A stretch of DNA of 7,497 nt, from NCBI GenBank assembly GCA_030626365.1, contig DAOUPC010000137.1, positions 1 to 7,497 of the forward strand. The letters are read 5' to 3'. A program made the translations under genes and the position numbers. A model generated the notes under the pieces. It saw nothing but the letters and a program-made list of their open reading frames with translations, searched no databases and was not told the DNA's origin. Of the stretch, positions 1 to 5,833 are shown one piece after another. Numbering within the stretch: the first letter of the stretch is position 1; each line of letters starts with the position of its first letter. The DNA is from Paracoccaceae bacterium (GTDB lineage: Bacteria > Pseudomonadota > Alphaproteobacteria > Rhodobacterales > Rhodobacteraceae).

Positions 1-537
1 ATATGAAACCCCCATCAGCGCGTATTGCAGCAGATCGCGGGCATCGGCGCGCACATCGGCCCCCACGTCCAGCATCACGTTGAACCCCTGTGGGTTGCGC
101 GATGGCCACAGGATCGCAATTGCGGGCCGGTTGACGCCGGGCAGCTTGCGCAGGCGAATCATCGAAATGGCCATCAGCGCGCCGGTATTGCCACACGAAA
201 CGGCACTTACGGCATCGCCACTGCGGACGGATTCGATTGTCGACCACATCGACGTGCCCTTGCCGTTGCGCATCACATGGCTGGGTTTGTCGTCCATCGT
301 CACCACGTCGGGCGCATCACGAAAAACGACGCGCCCCTCAAGGGCACGCCGTTTGTTTACCATCGGCTCCAGCGTCTCTTTCGGGCCATGCAGGATAAAC
401 CCGATATCGGGATACTCTGCGGCAGAAAGCGCAACGCCCGCGACAACAGCCGCCGGTCCCGTGTCTCCGCCCATGGCGTCAACCGAGATGGTGATTCGTT
501 CGGCTAATGCCTGGGGCTGATCGGGCTGGACCGTCAT
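1..537 (-). CDS. plsX: PlsX, phosphate acyltransferase (partial, C-terminus off the left edge)
   Basis: PlsX makes acyl-phosphate from acyl-ACP and phosphate. PlsY then uses the acyl-phosphate to acylate glycerol-3-phosphate, the first step of phospholipid synthesis; PlsX is a peripheral membrane enzyme. Reading leftward from the ATG at 537 gives 179 uninterrupted codons to the window edge, about half of a normal PlsX. The family's N-terminal signature ISVDAMGGD lies at residues 17-24. It is followed by a GPKETL segment near 51, a conserved SCGNTGALMA at 114-123 and VMLDVGAD at 154-161. The gene lies 21 bp downstream of rpmF on the same strand, the usual rpmF-plsX pairing. There is no clear Shine-Dalgarno in that gap, so translation may depend on coupling to rpmF. 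A start further in, near the VDAMGGD motif, is less likely because residues 1-16 fill the gap neatly. The family call is firm; fabH is the expected next gene beyond the edge (inference). Confidence 0.95.
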   Translation of the reverse strand, partial: MTVQPDQPQALAERITISVDAMGGDTGPAAVVAGVALSAAEYPDIGFILHGPKETLEPMVNKRRALEGRVVFRDAPDVVTMDDKPSHVMRNGKGTSMWSTIESVRSGDAVSAVSCGNTGALMAISMIRLRKLPGVNRPAIAILWPSRNPQGFNVMLDVGADVRADARDLLQYALMGVSY

Positions 538-558
538 GCGGGAACTGAATGGCGCCGC

Positions 559-765
559 TTACGCCGCGTCTTCGTCCAGGTCGATGTCGTCTGCCAGGAC
601 AACAATTTCCTTGTTGTCATAGTGACCGCAAGCCGCACAAACGTGATGCGGGCGCTTCAGCTCGCCGCAATTCGGGCATTCGTTTGGATTTGCAGCAACC
701 AGCGAATCGTGCGCACGACGATTGTTGCGGCGCGATTTGGATACTTTGTTCTGTTGGACGGCCAT
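559..765 (-). CDS. rpmF: 50S ribosomal protein L32
   Basis: L32 is a small zinc-ribbon protein of the large ribosomal subunit. The 68-residue product is of usual length for alphaproteobacteria. It begins MAVQQNKVSKSRRNNRRAH, the basic rRNA-binding N-terminus of L32. It then shows a zinc ribbon of Cys30-x2-Cys33 and Cys43-x2-Cys46 (ECPNCG and CAACG), so this is the zinc-binding C+ form. The acidic tail (DDIDLDEDAA) is common in this order. The ATG at 765 has an AAGGG Shine-Dalgarno about 8 bases upstream, inside a small inverted repeat. The gene sits between yceD (197 bp upstream) and plsX (21 bp downstream), all leftward. Confidence 0.97.
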   Translation of the reverse strand: MAVQQNKVSKSRRNNRRAHDSLVAANPNECPNCGELKRPHHVCAACGHYDNKEIVVLADDIDLDEDAA

Positions 766-962
766 GTCTCAACCCTTGTCTGATAAGGGCCACGTCACCA
801 GTTTGGGCGCGGCCATGTTACATTGTCGTGTTCGTCATCGTTTCGGGTGGCTTGACGAGCGTTTAGGCCGCAGCCCAACCGATGTCCAACCTAAAATCCG
901 GTGAGCGCGCGAAAATACTGTGAATCCCGCCCGGCGCAAGTGGTTTTTGGCTCTGGTTTGGT
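766..962 (-). promoter_or_regulatory. yceD-rpmF intergenic leader with a possible rpmF promoter
   Basis: This 197-bp gap lies between the yceD stop and the rpmF start and holds no convincing gene. On the minus strand there is a promoter-like pair: TTGCGC (complement of 934-939), a 16-base spacer, then TATTTT (complement of 912-917). If used, it would give rpmF-plsX a leader of roughly 140 bases, independent of yceD transcription. I see no clear terminator after yceD, so read-through from yceD is equally possible. The match to a sigma-70-like consensus is only moderate. Confidence 0.3.
773..789 (-). promoter_or_regulatory. Small hairpin covering the rpmF Shine-Dalgarno
   Basis: On the minus strand this reads CCCTT-ATCAGAC-AAGGG, a perfect 5-bp stem with a 7-base loop. 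Its right arm is the rpmF ribosome-binding sequence. The pairing is seen directly. A role in limiting rpmF translation is inference, and a 5-bp stem can occur by chance. Confidence 0.3.
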
Positions 963-1499
963 TCAGGTATCTTTCTTTAGCGTGTCGCGCAGGTCTGCCA
1001 GGCCGGAAAATGGGCGCGCGTCTTCGTCGGTCATCGGGGTCTGGCCCGGTTCGGTAAACGCCGCCTGGTCCAGATCGGCCCCCGCTTTGCGCGGATAAAG
1101 CGGCAGCGCCAGCGCCAGCGCCTCGGCCATTACGGCGCTTGGGTCGATATGCGTGCCCAGGGCCTCGATGGTTTCATCCGGGATCATTTCGACCTCGTCC
1201 TCGGTCGGGGCGGTCCAGTTTGCCAGAAATATCCGGCGCACATCGATATCGATTCGTGTGGTCACCGGGTCCAGCGTCACGATGCAGGGCTGGGTTAGGG
1301 TCGCCCCCAGCCGGGCCTTGAGGGTCCAGTCGCGCTGACCTTCGGCGCTGATCGTACCGGCAAAGCGCAGTTTGCGCAGTCCCGACAGGCCCAAGTGGCC
1401 GGCAAGCGCCCGCATGGCCCCGGAATCGGGTCGAATATCGAACGTGGTGGCGGCGTTTTGCGTCAGGTCGGCCACGCGCAGAGGGGCTGTATCAGGCAT
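963..1499 (-). CDS. yceD: YceD/DUF177 family protein (large-subunit rRNA accumulation)
   Basis: YceD (DUF177) proteins are small, almost always encoded next to rpmF, and are linked to 23S rRNA accumulation and ribosome assembly. The exact molecular activity is not established. The 178-residue product has the family hallmarks. There is a conserved cysteine in TQPCIVTLDPV (Cys72). A C-terminal AEALALALPLYPRK block lies at 125-138 and corresponds to the E-x-L-L-x-LPL-x-P motif of the family. An acidic stretch around 98-110 precedes that block. The frame stays open upstream to an ATG at 1685, but residues added that way overlap divergent bamE and do not resemble the family. The ATG at 1499 (MPDTAPLRV) gives the normal length. 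No strong Shine-Dalgarno is visible. It is the first gene of the leftward yceD-rpmF-plsX run and is transcribed away from bamE. Confidence 0.9.
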   Translation of the reverse strand: MPDTAPLRVADLTQNAATTFDIRPDSGAMRALAGHLGLSGLRKLRFAGTISAEGQRDWTLKARLGATLTQPCIVTLDPVTTRIDIDVRRIFLANWTAPTEDEVEMIPDETIEALGTHIDPSAVMAEALALALPLYPRKAGADLDQAAFTEPGQTPMTDEDARPFSGLADLRDTLKKDT

Positions 1500-1584
1500 T
1501 GTCGAACTTTCAATTCTTGAACCAAGGGGTCGGTTTGTTGTAATCGGGATAAAAGGCGTATCAAGCCAAGGCAAGAGGGCAGTC
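1500..1584. promoter_or_regulatory. Divergent intergenic region between yceD and bamE
   Basis: This 85-bp gap must contain, or lie close to, the start signals of both leftward yceD and rightward bamE. It is more AT-rich than the flanking genes. A TTGTTG at 1535-1540 could be a -35 element for bamE, but no good -10 lies at the right distance. I cannot place either promoter with confidence. Confidence 0.35.
1574..1579 (+). promoter_or_regulatory. Shine-Dalgarno of bamE
   Basis: A purine run ending in GAGGG lies 5 bases before the ATG at 1585. It fixes that start over the longer open frame that begins at 1372 and would overlap yceD. Confidence 0.65.
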
Positions 1585-2064
1585 ATGTTTGCAATCGAAT
1601 TCACAGTGAAACAGGCGTTGAAACAGGTGTTTCGCGCCACCCTTCTGGGGGTGGCGGTTATCTCGCTTACGGCTTGCGCTGCCATTTATCGCAATCACGG
1701 CCACGTCCCGAGCAGCGAAGAGCTGGAGACAATAAAGGTTGGTGTCGATACCCGCGATTCGGTTGCCACGAACATTGGTGCCCCCAGTTCCTCTGGGGTT
1801 CTGAACGAGGGCGGGTATTATTACGTGGCCACAAGGGTGCGCCATTTTGGCCCCCGCAAGCCTCAGGTCATGTCACGCGAACTGGTGGCGATCACGTTCA
1901 ACACGTCCGGCGTGGTGCGCAATGTCGAACGCTTTGGCCTGCAAGACGGCCAGGTCGTGGCGTTTGAACGCCGCGTGACCAGCTCCAGCATCGAGGACAA
2001 GACGTTCCTGCGTCAGTTGCTGGGCAACCTGGGCCGGTTCAACCCGGGTACGGTCCTGCAATAG
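1585..2064 (+). CDS. bamE: BamE-type outer-membrane lipoprotein (SmpA/OmlA family)
   Basis: BamE is a lipoprotein subunit of the BAM complex, which inserts beta-barrel proteins into the outer membrane. The 159-residue product begins with a basic N-region, a hydrophobic stretch at about 18-27 and a lipobox LTAC, so Cys31 is the predicted lipidated residue after signal peptidase II cleavage. The mature part carries the SmpA/OmlA pattern. KVGVDTRDSVATNIGAPS (51-68) is the conserved 'G-x-T-x2-x-V-x3-LG-x-P' type segment. GGYYYVATR (77-85) follows it, then the beta-strands around LVAITFNTSGVVRNV. The start at 1585 is chosen for its Shine-Dalgarno and because it yields a normal signal peptide; upstream codons would overlap yceD. 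The TAG stop at 2062-2064 overlaps the apparent beginning of the next coding region. The family is clear. Whether this is the sole BamE of the cell cannot be told here. Confidence 0.86.
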   Translation: MFAIEFTVKQALKQVFRATLLGVAVISLTACAAIYRNHGHVPSSEELETIKVGVDTRDSVATNIGAPSSSGVLNEGGYYYVATRVRHFGPRKPQVMSRELVAITFNTSGVVRNVERFGLQDGQVVAFERRVTSSSIEDKTFLRQLLGNLGRFNPGTVLQ

Positions 2065-2216
2065 ACAGGGGGCGTTATCGGGTCAGGATCACTGGCGGCG
2101 CGCAGCCAATTGCGGCGGCGCAGGCGCTGCAGGCGCTAAGGACGCGGGCCTTTGGCCCGGTTGGTGGTGCCAGGGACGGGTTTGACGACATCTGCGACCA
2201 TCTGCTGATCGAGGAC
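2061..2216 (+). other. N-terminal coding extension of the acyltransferase without a standard start codon
   Basis: The frame of the acyltransferase is open from 1968. From about 2067 it reads RGRYRVRITGGAQPIAAAQ..., ending FDDICDHLLIED just before the ATG at 2217. This matches my recollection of how OlsB-type proteins begin: a short lead-in, GRY, then an AAQ-x-LR helix and an FD-x-x-C-x-HLL strand. No ATG, GTG or TTG occurs in this frame between 1968 and 2217. The best-placed candidate is ATA at 2061-2063, overlapping the bamE stop as ATAG; a CTG lies at 2127. Initiation at 2061 would give a 244-residue protein, a normal family length. That the region is coding is inference from protein similarity; the absence of a standard start is seen directly. 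Confidence 0.6.
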
Positions 2217-2795
2217 ATGAACGGTGGCGGGCTGGTCTGTTGCGCGCGCTTGTTGTTGTTTGATCGCGGCGGGGATGTCGGGCACAGCTATTCCGCGCAA
2301 TTTTACGATCTAACCGGATTTCAGGGTTTTCCGGGGCGGATGGGCGAACTGGGCCGGTTCTGTAGCCACCCCGACTGGCCGGACCCGGACATCCTGCGTC
2401 TGGCCTGGGGGGCACTGGCGGCCTATGTGGATGCAAACAAGGTCGATATGTTGTTTGGCTGTTCGTCGTTTGCCGGGACCAGCGCGGCCCCCTATCAGGA
2501 CACGTTTGCCATGCTGAAGGCGCGCCATCTTGCGCCGGGGCGCTGGCCGGTCGGGGTCAAGGCACCGGATGTGGTCCGTTTTGCGGCCAATGCGGCCAAC
2601 AGGCCGGACACCCGGCGGGCGCTGCGGCAGATGCCGCCGTTGCTGCGCACCTATCTGATGATGGGGGGCTGGGTCAGCGATCATGCGGTGGTGGACCACC
2701 AGATGAACACGCTGCATGTGTTTACCGGGCTTGAGGTCGGCGCGATTCCCGAGGGCCGCAAGCGGTTGCTTCGGGCGGTTGGTCGCGAAATCTGA
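2217..2795 (+). CDS. olsB: OlsB/GlsB-type amino-acid lipid N-acyltransferase (GNAT fold)
   Basis: Enzymes of this family move a 3-hydroxyacyl chain from acyl-ACP to the alpha-amino group of ornithine (OlsB) or glutamine (GlsB). This is the first step to membrane aminolipids, which in marine Rhodobacterales can replace phospholipids when phosphate is scarce. From the ATG at 2217 the product is 192 residues and shows the family core. It has GHSYSAQFYDL (22-32), MGELGRFCSHP (42-52), ILRLAWGALAAYVD (59-72), MLFGCSSFAGT (78-88) and FAMLKARHLAP (97-107). Near the end are LRTYLMMGGWVSDHAVVD and LHVFTGLEVGAIP. Family members are usually about 50 residues longer at the N-terminus; that missing part is encoded upstream at about 2061-2216 without a normal start. 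The ATG at 2217 has GAGG only two bases upstream, too close to be a good Shine-Dalgarno. It directly follows bamE. No olsA-like gene is adjacent, so I cannot tell the ornithine from the glutamine enzyme. Confidence 0.82.
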   Translation: MNGGGLVCCARLLLFDRGGDVGHSYSAQFYDLTGFQGFPGRMGELGRFCSHPDWPDPDILRLAWGALAAYVDANKVDMLFGCSSFAGTSAAPYQDTFAMLKARHLAPGRWPVGVKAPDVVRFAANAANRPDTRRALRQMPPLLRTYLMMGGWVSDHAVVDHQMNTLHVFTGLEVGAIPEGRKRLLRAVGREI

Positions 2796-2801
2796 GTTTA
2801 T

Positions 2802-2852
2802 TTGACAAGATGAAGCAGGGGCGTTGACGCCTTTGTTTGGCCGGGGTAGCTG
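2802..2852 (+). promoter_or_regulatory. Possible uup promoter region
   Basis: A perfect TTGACA occurs at 2802-2807, and TTGACG at 2824-2829. The first has no good -10 at 16-18 bases. The second is followed after 17 bases by TAGCTG (2847-2852), a poor -10 that would place transcription start on or next to the uup ATG. The -35-like elements are seen; their use is inference. Confidence 0.3.
2817..2838 (+). terminator. Weak terminator-like hairpin after the acyltransferase
   Basis: GGCG-TTGA-CGCC (2820-2831) is followed by TTTGTTT. It lies 25 bases past the acyltransferase stop and just before uup. The stem is only 4 bp plus possible G-T pairs, so termination would be weak. The same bases also contain a TTGACG that could serve as a -35 element for uup. 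Confidence 0.3.
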
Positions 2853-2858
2853 GGCCGC

Positions 2859-4664
2859 ATGGCAAGAATCCCTCTTTTACAGTTATCCGGCATTTCCCTT
2901 ACCTTTGGGGGGGATCCGGTGTTTGACGGGCTTGATCTGGTGGTGCAGCCCGGTGACCGGCTGGCGCTGGTGGGGCGCAACGGGTCGGGCAAATCCACCC
3001 TGATGAAGGTGATGGCGGGGCTGGTCGAGGCCGATTCCGGGCAATTGGTCGTCGCCCCCGGAAAATCCGTTGGTTACATGGAACAGGAACCGGACATGGC
3101 CGGGTTTACCACGCTGGGCGATTTCGCCTGCCAGGGGCTGGAGCCGGGTGAATTATACAAGGTAGAGCGCGCCGGCGAGGGGTTGAAGTTTGACCCGGAC
3201 CGGCCCGTGGCCACCGCATCCGGCGGAGAGCGCCGCCGCGCGGCACTGGCCGGGTTGATGGCCTCGCCCCCTGACCTGATGTTGCTGGACGAGCCGACCA
3301 ACCATCTGGACATCGAGGCAATCACCTGGCTGGAGCGAGAGCTGAAAACCACCCGCGCCGGGTTTGTTCTGATCAGCCACGACCGGGCATTTCTGCGTGA
3401 ACTTACGCGTGCAACCCTTTGGATTGACAGGGGTGTTACCCGTCGTCAGGAAAAAGGATTTGCCGCATTCGAGACCTGGCGCGATACCGTCTGGCACGAA
3501 GAAGATAGCGCCCGTCACAAGCTGAACCGCAAGATCAAGGCCGAGGCACGCTGGGCGGTCGAGGGCATCAGCGCGCGCCGCAAGCGCAACCAGGGTCGGG
3601 TGCGGGCCTTGCAGGAATTGCGCGCCGAGCGTTCGGCGCAGATCAGGCGGCAGGGCACGGCCGGAATGGCACTGCAAGCGGGTCAGAAATCGGGCCGAAA
3701 GGTGATCGAGGCGGATAAGATTTCCAAATCCTATGATGGGGTTACGATTGTTCGCGACTTTTCCCTGAAGGTGCAAAGGGGCGACCGGATCGCCTTTGTC
3801 GGGCCGAACGGCGCGGGCAAGACCACCCTGCTCAAGATGCTGTTGGGCGAGGTGACACCAGATGATGGCACGGTTTCAATCGGTACCAAGCTTGAGGTCG
3901 CGGTGTTCGATCAGGCCCGTTCGCAACTGGACCCGGACCTGAGCCTTTGGGACAGCCTGACGGGCACGCCCGACATGCGTGTTTCGGGCAGTTCCGATCA
4001 GGTGATGGTGCGCGGATCGCCGCGCCATGTGGTTGGGTATCTCAAGGATTTCCTGTTCGACGAGGCACAGGCCCGCGCCCCGGTGCGGTCCCTGTCGGGG
4101 GGCGAAAAGGCGCGACTGTTGCTGGCGCGACTGATGGCACGCGATTCCAACCTTTTGGTGCTGGACGAACCGACCAATGATCTGGACATTGAAACGCTTG
4201 ATCTGTTGCAGGAATTGCTGGACGATTATGACGGCACGGTCCTGTTGGTCAGCCACGACCGGGATTTTCTGGACCGGGTGGCAACCACCACCGTGGCGCT
4301 TGAGGGAAATGGCCGGGCCGTTGCCTATGCCGGCGGGTGGAGCGATTATTTGTCCCAAAGGGGCGGTGTGGCGAATGGAAATCAAGAGAAAACAAAGCAA
4401 TCCAAGGCAAAGTTAAAGCAGGAAAGCCGGGCGCAATCGGGCCTGTCCTTTACCGAAAAGCACCGGCTTGAGGCCCTGCCAGGCGAAATTGAGAGGCTAG
4501 AGGCCGAGATTGCCAAGCTGGCCGGATTGCTGGGTGATCCCGAACTTTACACAAAATCGCCCGTCAAGTTTGCCAAGGCAACCGAGGCCCTGAGCGAGCG
4601 TCAGGCGCGCCTGGACACCGCCGAAGAGGATTGGCTGAAGTTAGAGGAAAAGGCGGGGGGCTAG
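2859..4664 (+). CDS. uup: ABC-F family ATPase, Uup type
   Basis: ABC-F proteins are soluble twin-ATPase proteins acting on ribosomes. Uup also binds DNA and affects transposon excision and recombination in E. coli. The 601-residue product has two nucleotide-binding domains. The first has Walker A GRNGSGKST (39-47), Q-loop YMEQE (73-77), signature SGGER (121-125), Walker B LMLLDEPTNHLD (140-151) and SHDR (173-176). The second has Walker A GPNGAGKTT (315-323), Q352, LSGGEK (412-417), LLVLDEPTNDLD (432-443) and SHDR (465-468). The linker has the ARRKRNQGRVRALQELRAER stretch typical of Uup. From about 529 to the end is a charged, coiled-coil-like C-terminal domain (KHRLEALPGEIERLEAEI...) matching the Uup DNA-binding tail, preceded by a lysine/glutamine-rich linker. 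The first domain is compact: only about 45 residues separate its Q-loop and signature, against about 61 in the second. The ATG at 2859 lacks a visible Shine-Dalgarno. The stop overlaps that of convergent tusA. Confidence 0.92.
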   Translation: MARIPLLQLSGISLTFGGDPVFDGLDLVVQPGDRLALVGRNGSGKSTLMKVMAGLVEADSGQLVVAPGKSVGYMEQEPDMAGFTTLGDFACQGLEPGELYKVERAGEGLKFDPDRPVATASGGERRRAALAGLMASPPDLMLLDEPTNHLDIEAITWLERELKTTRAGFVLISHDRAFLRELTRATLWIDRGVTRRQEKGFAAFETWRDTVWHEEDSARHKLNRKIKAEARWAVEGISARRKRNQGRVRALQELRAERSAQIRRQGTAGMALQAGQKSGRKVIEADKISKSYDGVTIVRDFSLKVQRGDRIAFVGPNGAGKTTLLKMLLGEVTPDDGTVSIGTKLEVAVFDQARSQLDPDLSLWDSLTGTPDMRVSGSSDQVMVRGSPRHVVGYLKDFLFDEAQARAPVRSLSGGEKARLLLARLMARDSNLLVLDEPTNDLDIETLDLLQELLDDYDGTVLLVSHDRDFLDRVATTTVALEGNGRAVAYAGGWSDYLSQRGGVANGNQEKTKQSKAKLKQESRAQSGLSFTEKHRLEALPGEIERLEAEIAKLAGLLGDPELYTKSPVKFAKATEALSERQARLDTAEEDWLKLEEKAGG

Positions 4665-4909
4665 CCGGTTTTGCGGATCAGATAGACCTGATGCCCGCCA
4701 CCCGTTGCGCTATCGTCGTCGCCCTGATGCACCAGAACATGCCCCGATTCGGCGCAGAAATGCGGCACATCGATCACCGCCGCCGGGTCATCGGCCAGCA
4801 GTTTCAGAACCGCCCCGTCCGGCAACGCGCGCAGGCGTTTGCGCGCCTTCAGGACGGGAAGCGGGCAAAGCAGGCCAATGGCATCAAGCGTGTCGTCAAT
4901 ATGGGTCAT
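4661..4909 (-). CDS. tusA: TusA-family sulfurtransferase/sulfur carrier
   Basis: TusA-like proteins carry a persulfide on a conserved cysteine and pass sulfur to acceptors such as tRNA-thiolation or other sulfur pathways. The 82-residue product shows the family pattern. LDAIGLLCPLPVLKARKRL contains the CPxP motif with Cys15-Pro-Leu-Pro18. It is followed by GAVLKLLADDPAAVIDVPHFC (32-52) and a final strand VYLIRK. The start at 4909 (MTHIDDTLDAIG) gives the usual short lead-in before the CPxP helix. A GTG at 4945 would add 12 unlike residues (DRAKHARYQPF), and neither start has a good Shine-Dalgarno. It is convergent with uup, with stops sharing CTAG at 4661-4664, and divergent from ccdA. Its partner cannot be read from the sequence. 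It could serve general tRNA thiolation, or a dedicated thiol/sulfur role given the ccdA neighbour. Confidence 0.88.
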   Translation of the reverse strand: MTHIDDTLDAIGLLCPLPVLKARKRLRALPDGAVLKLLADDPAAVIDVPHFCAESGHVLVHQGDDDSATGGGHQVYLIRKTG

Positions 4910-5024
4910 GAATGGCTGATACCGGGCATGTTTCGCCCTGTCCACAAGGATGTGACCGCCTTGTTACCGGATGCGGCCAATTCGACCCGTGACGTGGGTG
5001 CGCCAATGGCCTAAGGGGGTGAGC
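4910..5024. promoter_or_regulatory. Divergent intergenic region between tusA and ccdA
   Basis: This 115-bp gap must serve leftward tusA and rightward ccdA. I find no promoter pair of good quality on either strand (a TTGTTA at 4961-4966 has no matching -10) and no clear operator palindrome. Confidence 0.35.
5013..5019 (+). promoter_or_regulatory. Shine-Dalgarno of ccdA
   Basis: AAGGGGG sits 5 bases before the ATG at 5025. It decides that start over the open frame from the ATG at 4971, which would add 18 non-hydrophobic residues ahead of the first membrane helix. Confidence 0.7.
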
Positions 5025-5777
5025 ATGTTTGGTTTTGAAATCATCGACGCGGCCCTGTTGCCCGCCATGGCTGTGGCGCTGGTTGCCGGCATCGTCAGCT
5101 TTTTGTCCCCGTGTGTCCTGCCGATCGTGCCGCCCTATCTGGCCTACATGAGCGGCGTTTCTTTGGGCGAAATGGGCAGTCAGGCCGCCGCACGGCGAAA
5201 AGCCACCCTTGCTGCGCTGTTCTTTGTCATGGGGCTGTCGACGGTGTTTCTTTTGATGGGGTTCACTGCCTCGGCGTTCGGGTTGTTTTTCCTTAAAAAT
5301 CAGGAGCTTCTGGCCAAGGTTTCCGGTCTGGTGGTGATCGTGTTCGGGCTGCACTTTCTGGGTGTGTTCCGCATCCCCCTGCTGGACCGCGAGGCGCGAA
5401 TGGACACCGGAAAGGCCAACGGATCGGCCTTTGGGGCCTATGTTCTGGGGCTGGCCTTTGCGTTTGGCTGGACGCCTTGCATCGGGCCGCAACTGGGGGC
5501 GATCCTGTCGCTGGCGGCCTCTGAATCATCGGTGGCGCGGGGTACTTTGTTGCTGGGGGTATATGCGGCAGGGTTGGGAATTCCGTTCCTGCTGGCGGCG
5601 ATGTTCCTGACCCGGTCGATGAAGTTGATGAACCGGATGAAGCGGCATATGAAAGCCATCGAACGGGTGATGGGGGCGCTGTTGCTGGTGGTGGGAATTG
5701 CCCTGTTGACCGGCGCGTTTTCGACATTTTCCTGGTGGTTGCTGGAAACATTCCCGTCACTGTCGCTGCTGGGCTAG
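5025..5777 (+). CDS. ccdA: CcdA, cytochrome c biogenesis thiol-disulfide membrane protein
   Basis: CcdA is a DsbD-like membrane protein. It carries reducing power from cytoplasmic thioredoxin across the inner membrane to periplasmic thioredoxin-like proteins that reduce apocytochrome c for heme attachment. The 250-residue product has about six hydrophobic helices (roughly 11-36, 61-90, 98-117, 136-164, 173-195 and 215-240), matching the usual CcdA length and topology. The two redox cysteines lie in their expected helices: Cys30 in FLSPCVLPIVPPY (helix 1) and Cys152 in GWTPCIGPQLGA (helix 4). A basic loop (MKLMNRMKRHMK) precedes the last helix. Its start is fixed by a strong Shine-Dalgarno. 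It is divergent from tusA and lies 56 bp upstream of the membrane hydrolase gene on the same strand, so co-transcription is possible. A role in other thiol-reduction pathways cannot be excluded. Confidence 0.94.
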   Translation: MFGFEIIDAALLPAMAVALVAGIVSFLSPCVLPIVPPYLAYMSGVSLGEMGSQAAARRKATLAALFFVMGLSTVFLLMGFTASAFGLFFLKNQELLAKVSGLVVIVFGLHFLGVFRIPLLDREARMDTGKANGSAFGAYVLGLAFAFGWTPCIGPQLGAILSLAASESSVARGTLLLGVYAAGLGIPFLLAAMFLTRSMKLMNRMKRHMKAIERVMGALLLVVGIALLTGAFSTFSWWLLETFPSLSLLG

Positions 5778-5783
5778 GGTCTT

Positions 5784-5829
5784 ACCCTTGCCGGGATAGC
5801 CGGTTATGATCGGGCCAGGGCAAGAGGGT
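5784..5829 (+). promoter_or_regulatory. Inverted repeat that could sequester the hydrolase ribosome-binding site
   Basis: ACCCTTGCC (5784-5792) can pair with GGCAA-GA-GGGT (5819-5829), leaving GA bulged. This gives a 9-bp interrupted stem around a 26-base loop that can itself fold (CCGG at 5791-5794 and 5800-5803 is an alternative). The GAGGG Shine-Dalgarno (5824-5828) of the next gene lies in the right arm, 5 bases before its ATG. There is no T-run, so it does not look like a terminator. A regulatory role is inference. Confidence 0.35.
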
Positions 5830-5833
5830 CGCC

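Noticed and set aside
25..520. Two rightward open frames opposite plsX
   Set aside because: The leftward frame carries the PlsX signature SVDAMGGD and runs open to the edge; the rightward products show no family features.
1372..1584. Longer bamE beginning at 1372
   Set aside because: It would run across yceD and place a non-hydrophobic stretch before the signal peptide; the ATG at 1585 has a Shine-Dalgarno and a clean lipoprotein signal.
1500..1685. Longer yceD beginning at the ATG at 1685
   Set aside because: The added 62 residues overlap bamE and resemble no YceD N-terminus; the ATG at 1499 gives normal length.
3153..3776. Leftward open frame of 207 codons inside uup, and a 174-codon one at 3876-4400
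   Set aside because: Both lie opposite strongly conserved ABC-F motifs and encode no recognisable protein.
4910..4945. GTG start for tusA at 4945
   Set aside because: The 12 added residues are not typical of TusA and no Shine-Dalgarno supports the GTG; it is not excluded, but less likely than 4909.
4896..5492. Leftward open frame of 198 codons opposite ccdA
   Set aside because: It is a low-complexity His/Gln/Arg-rich product antisense to clear CcdA helices and redox cysteines.
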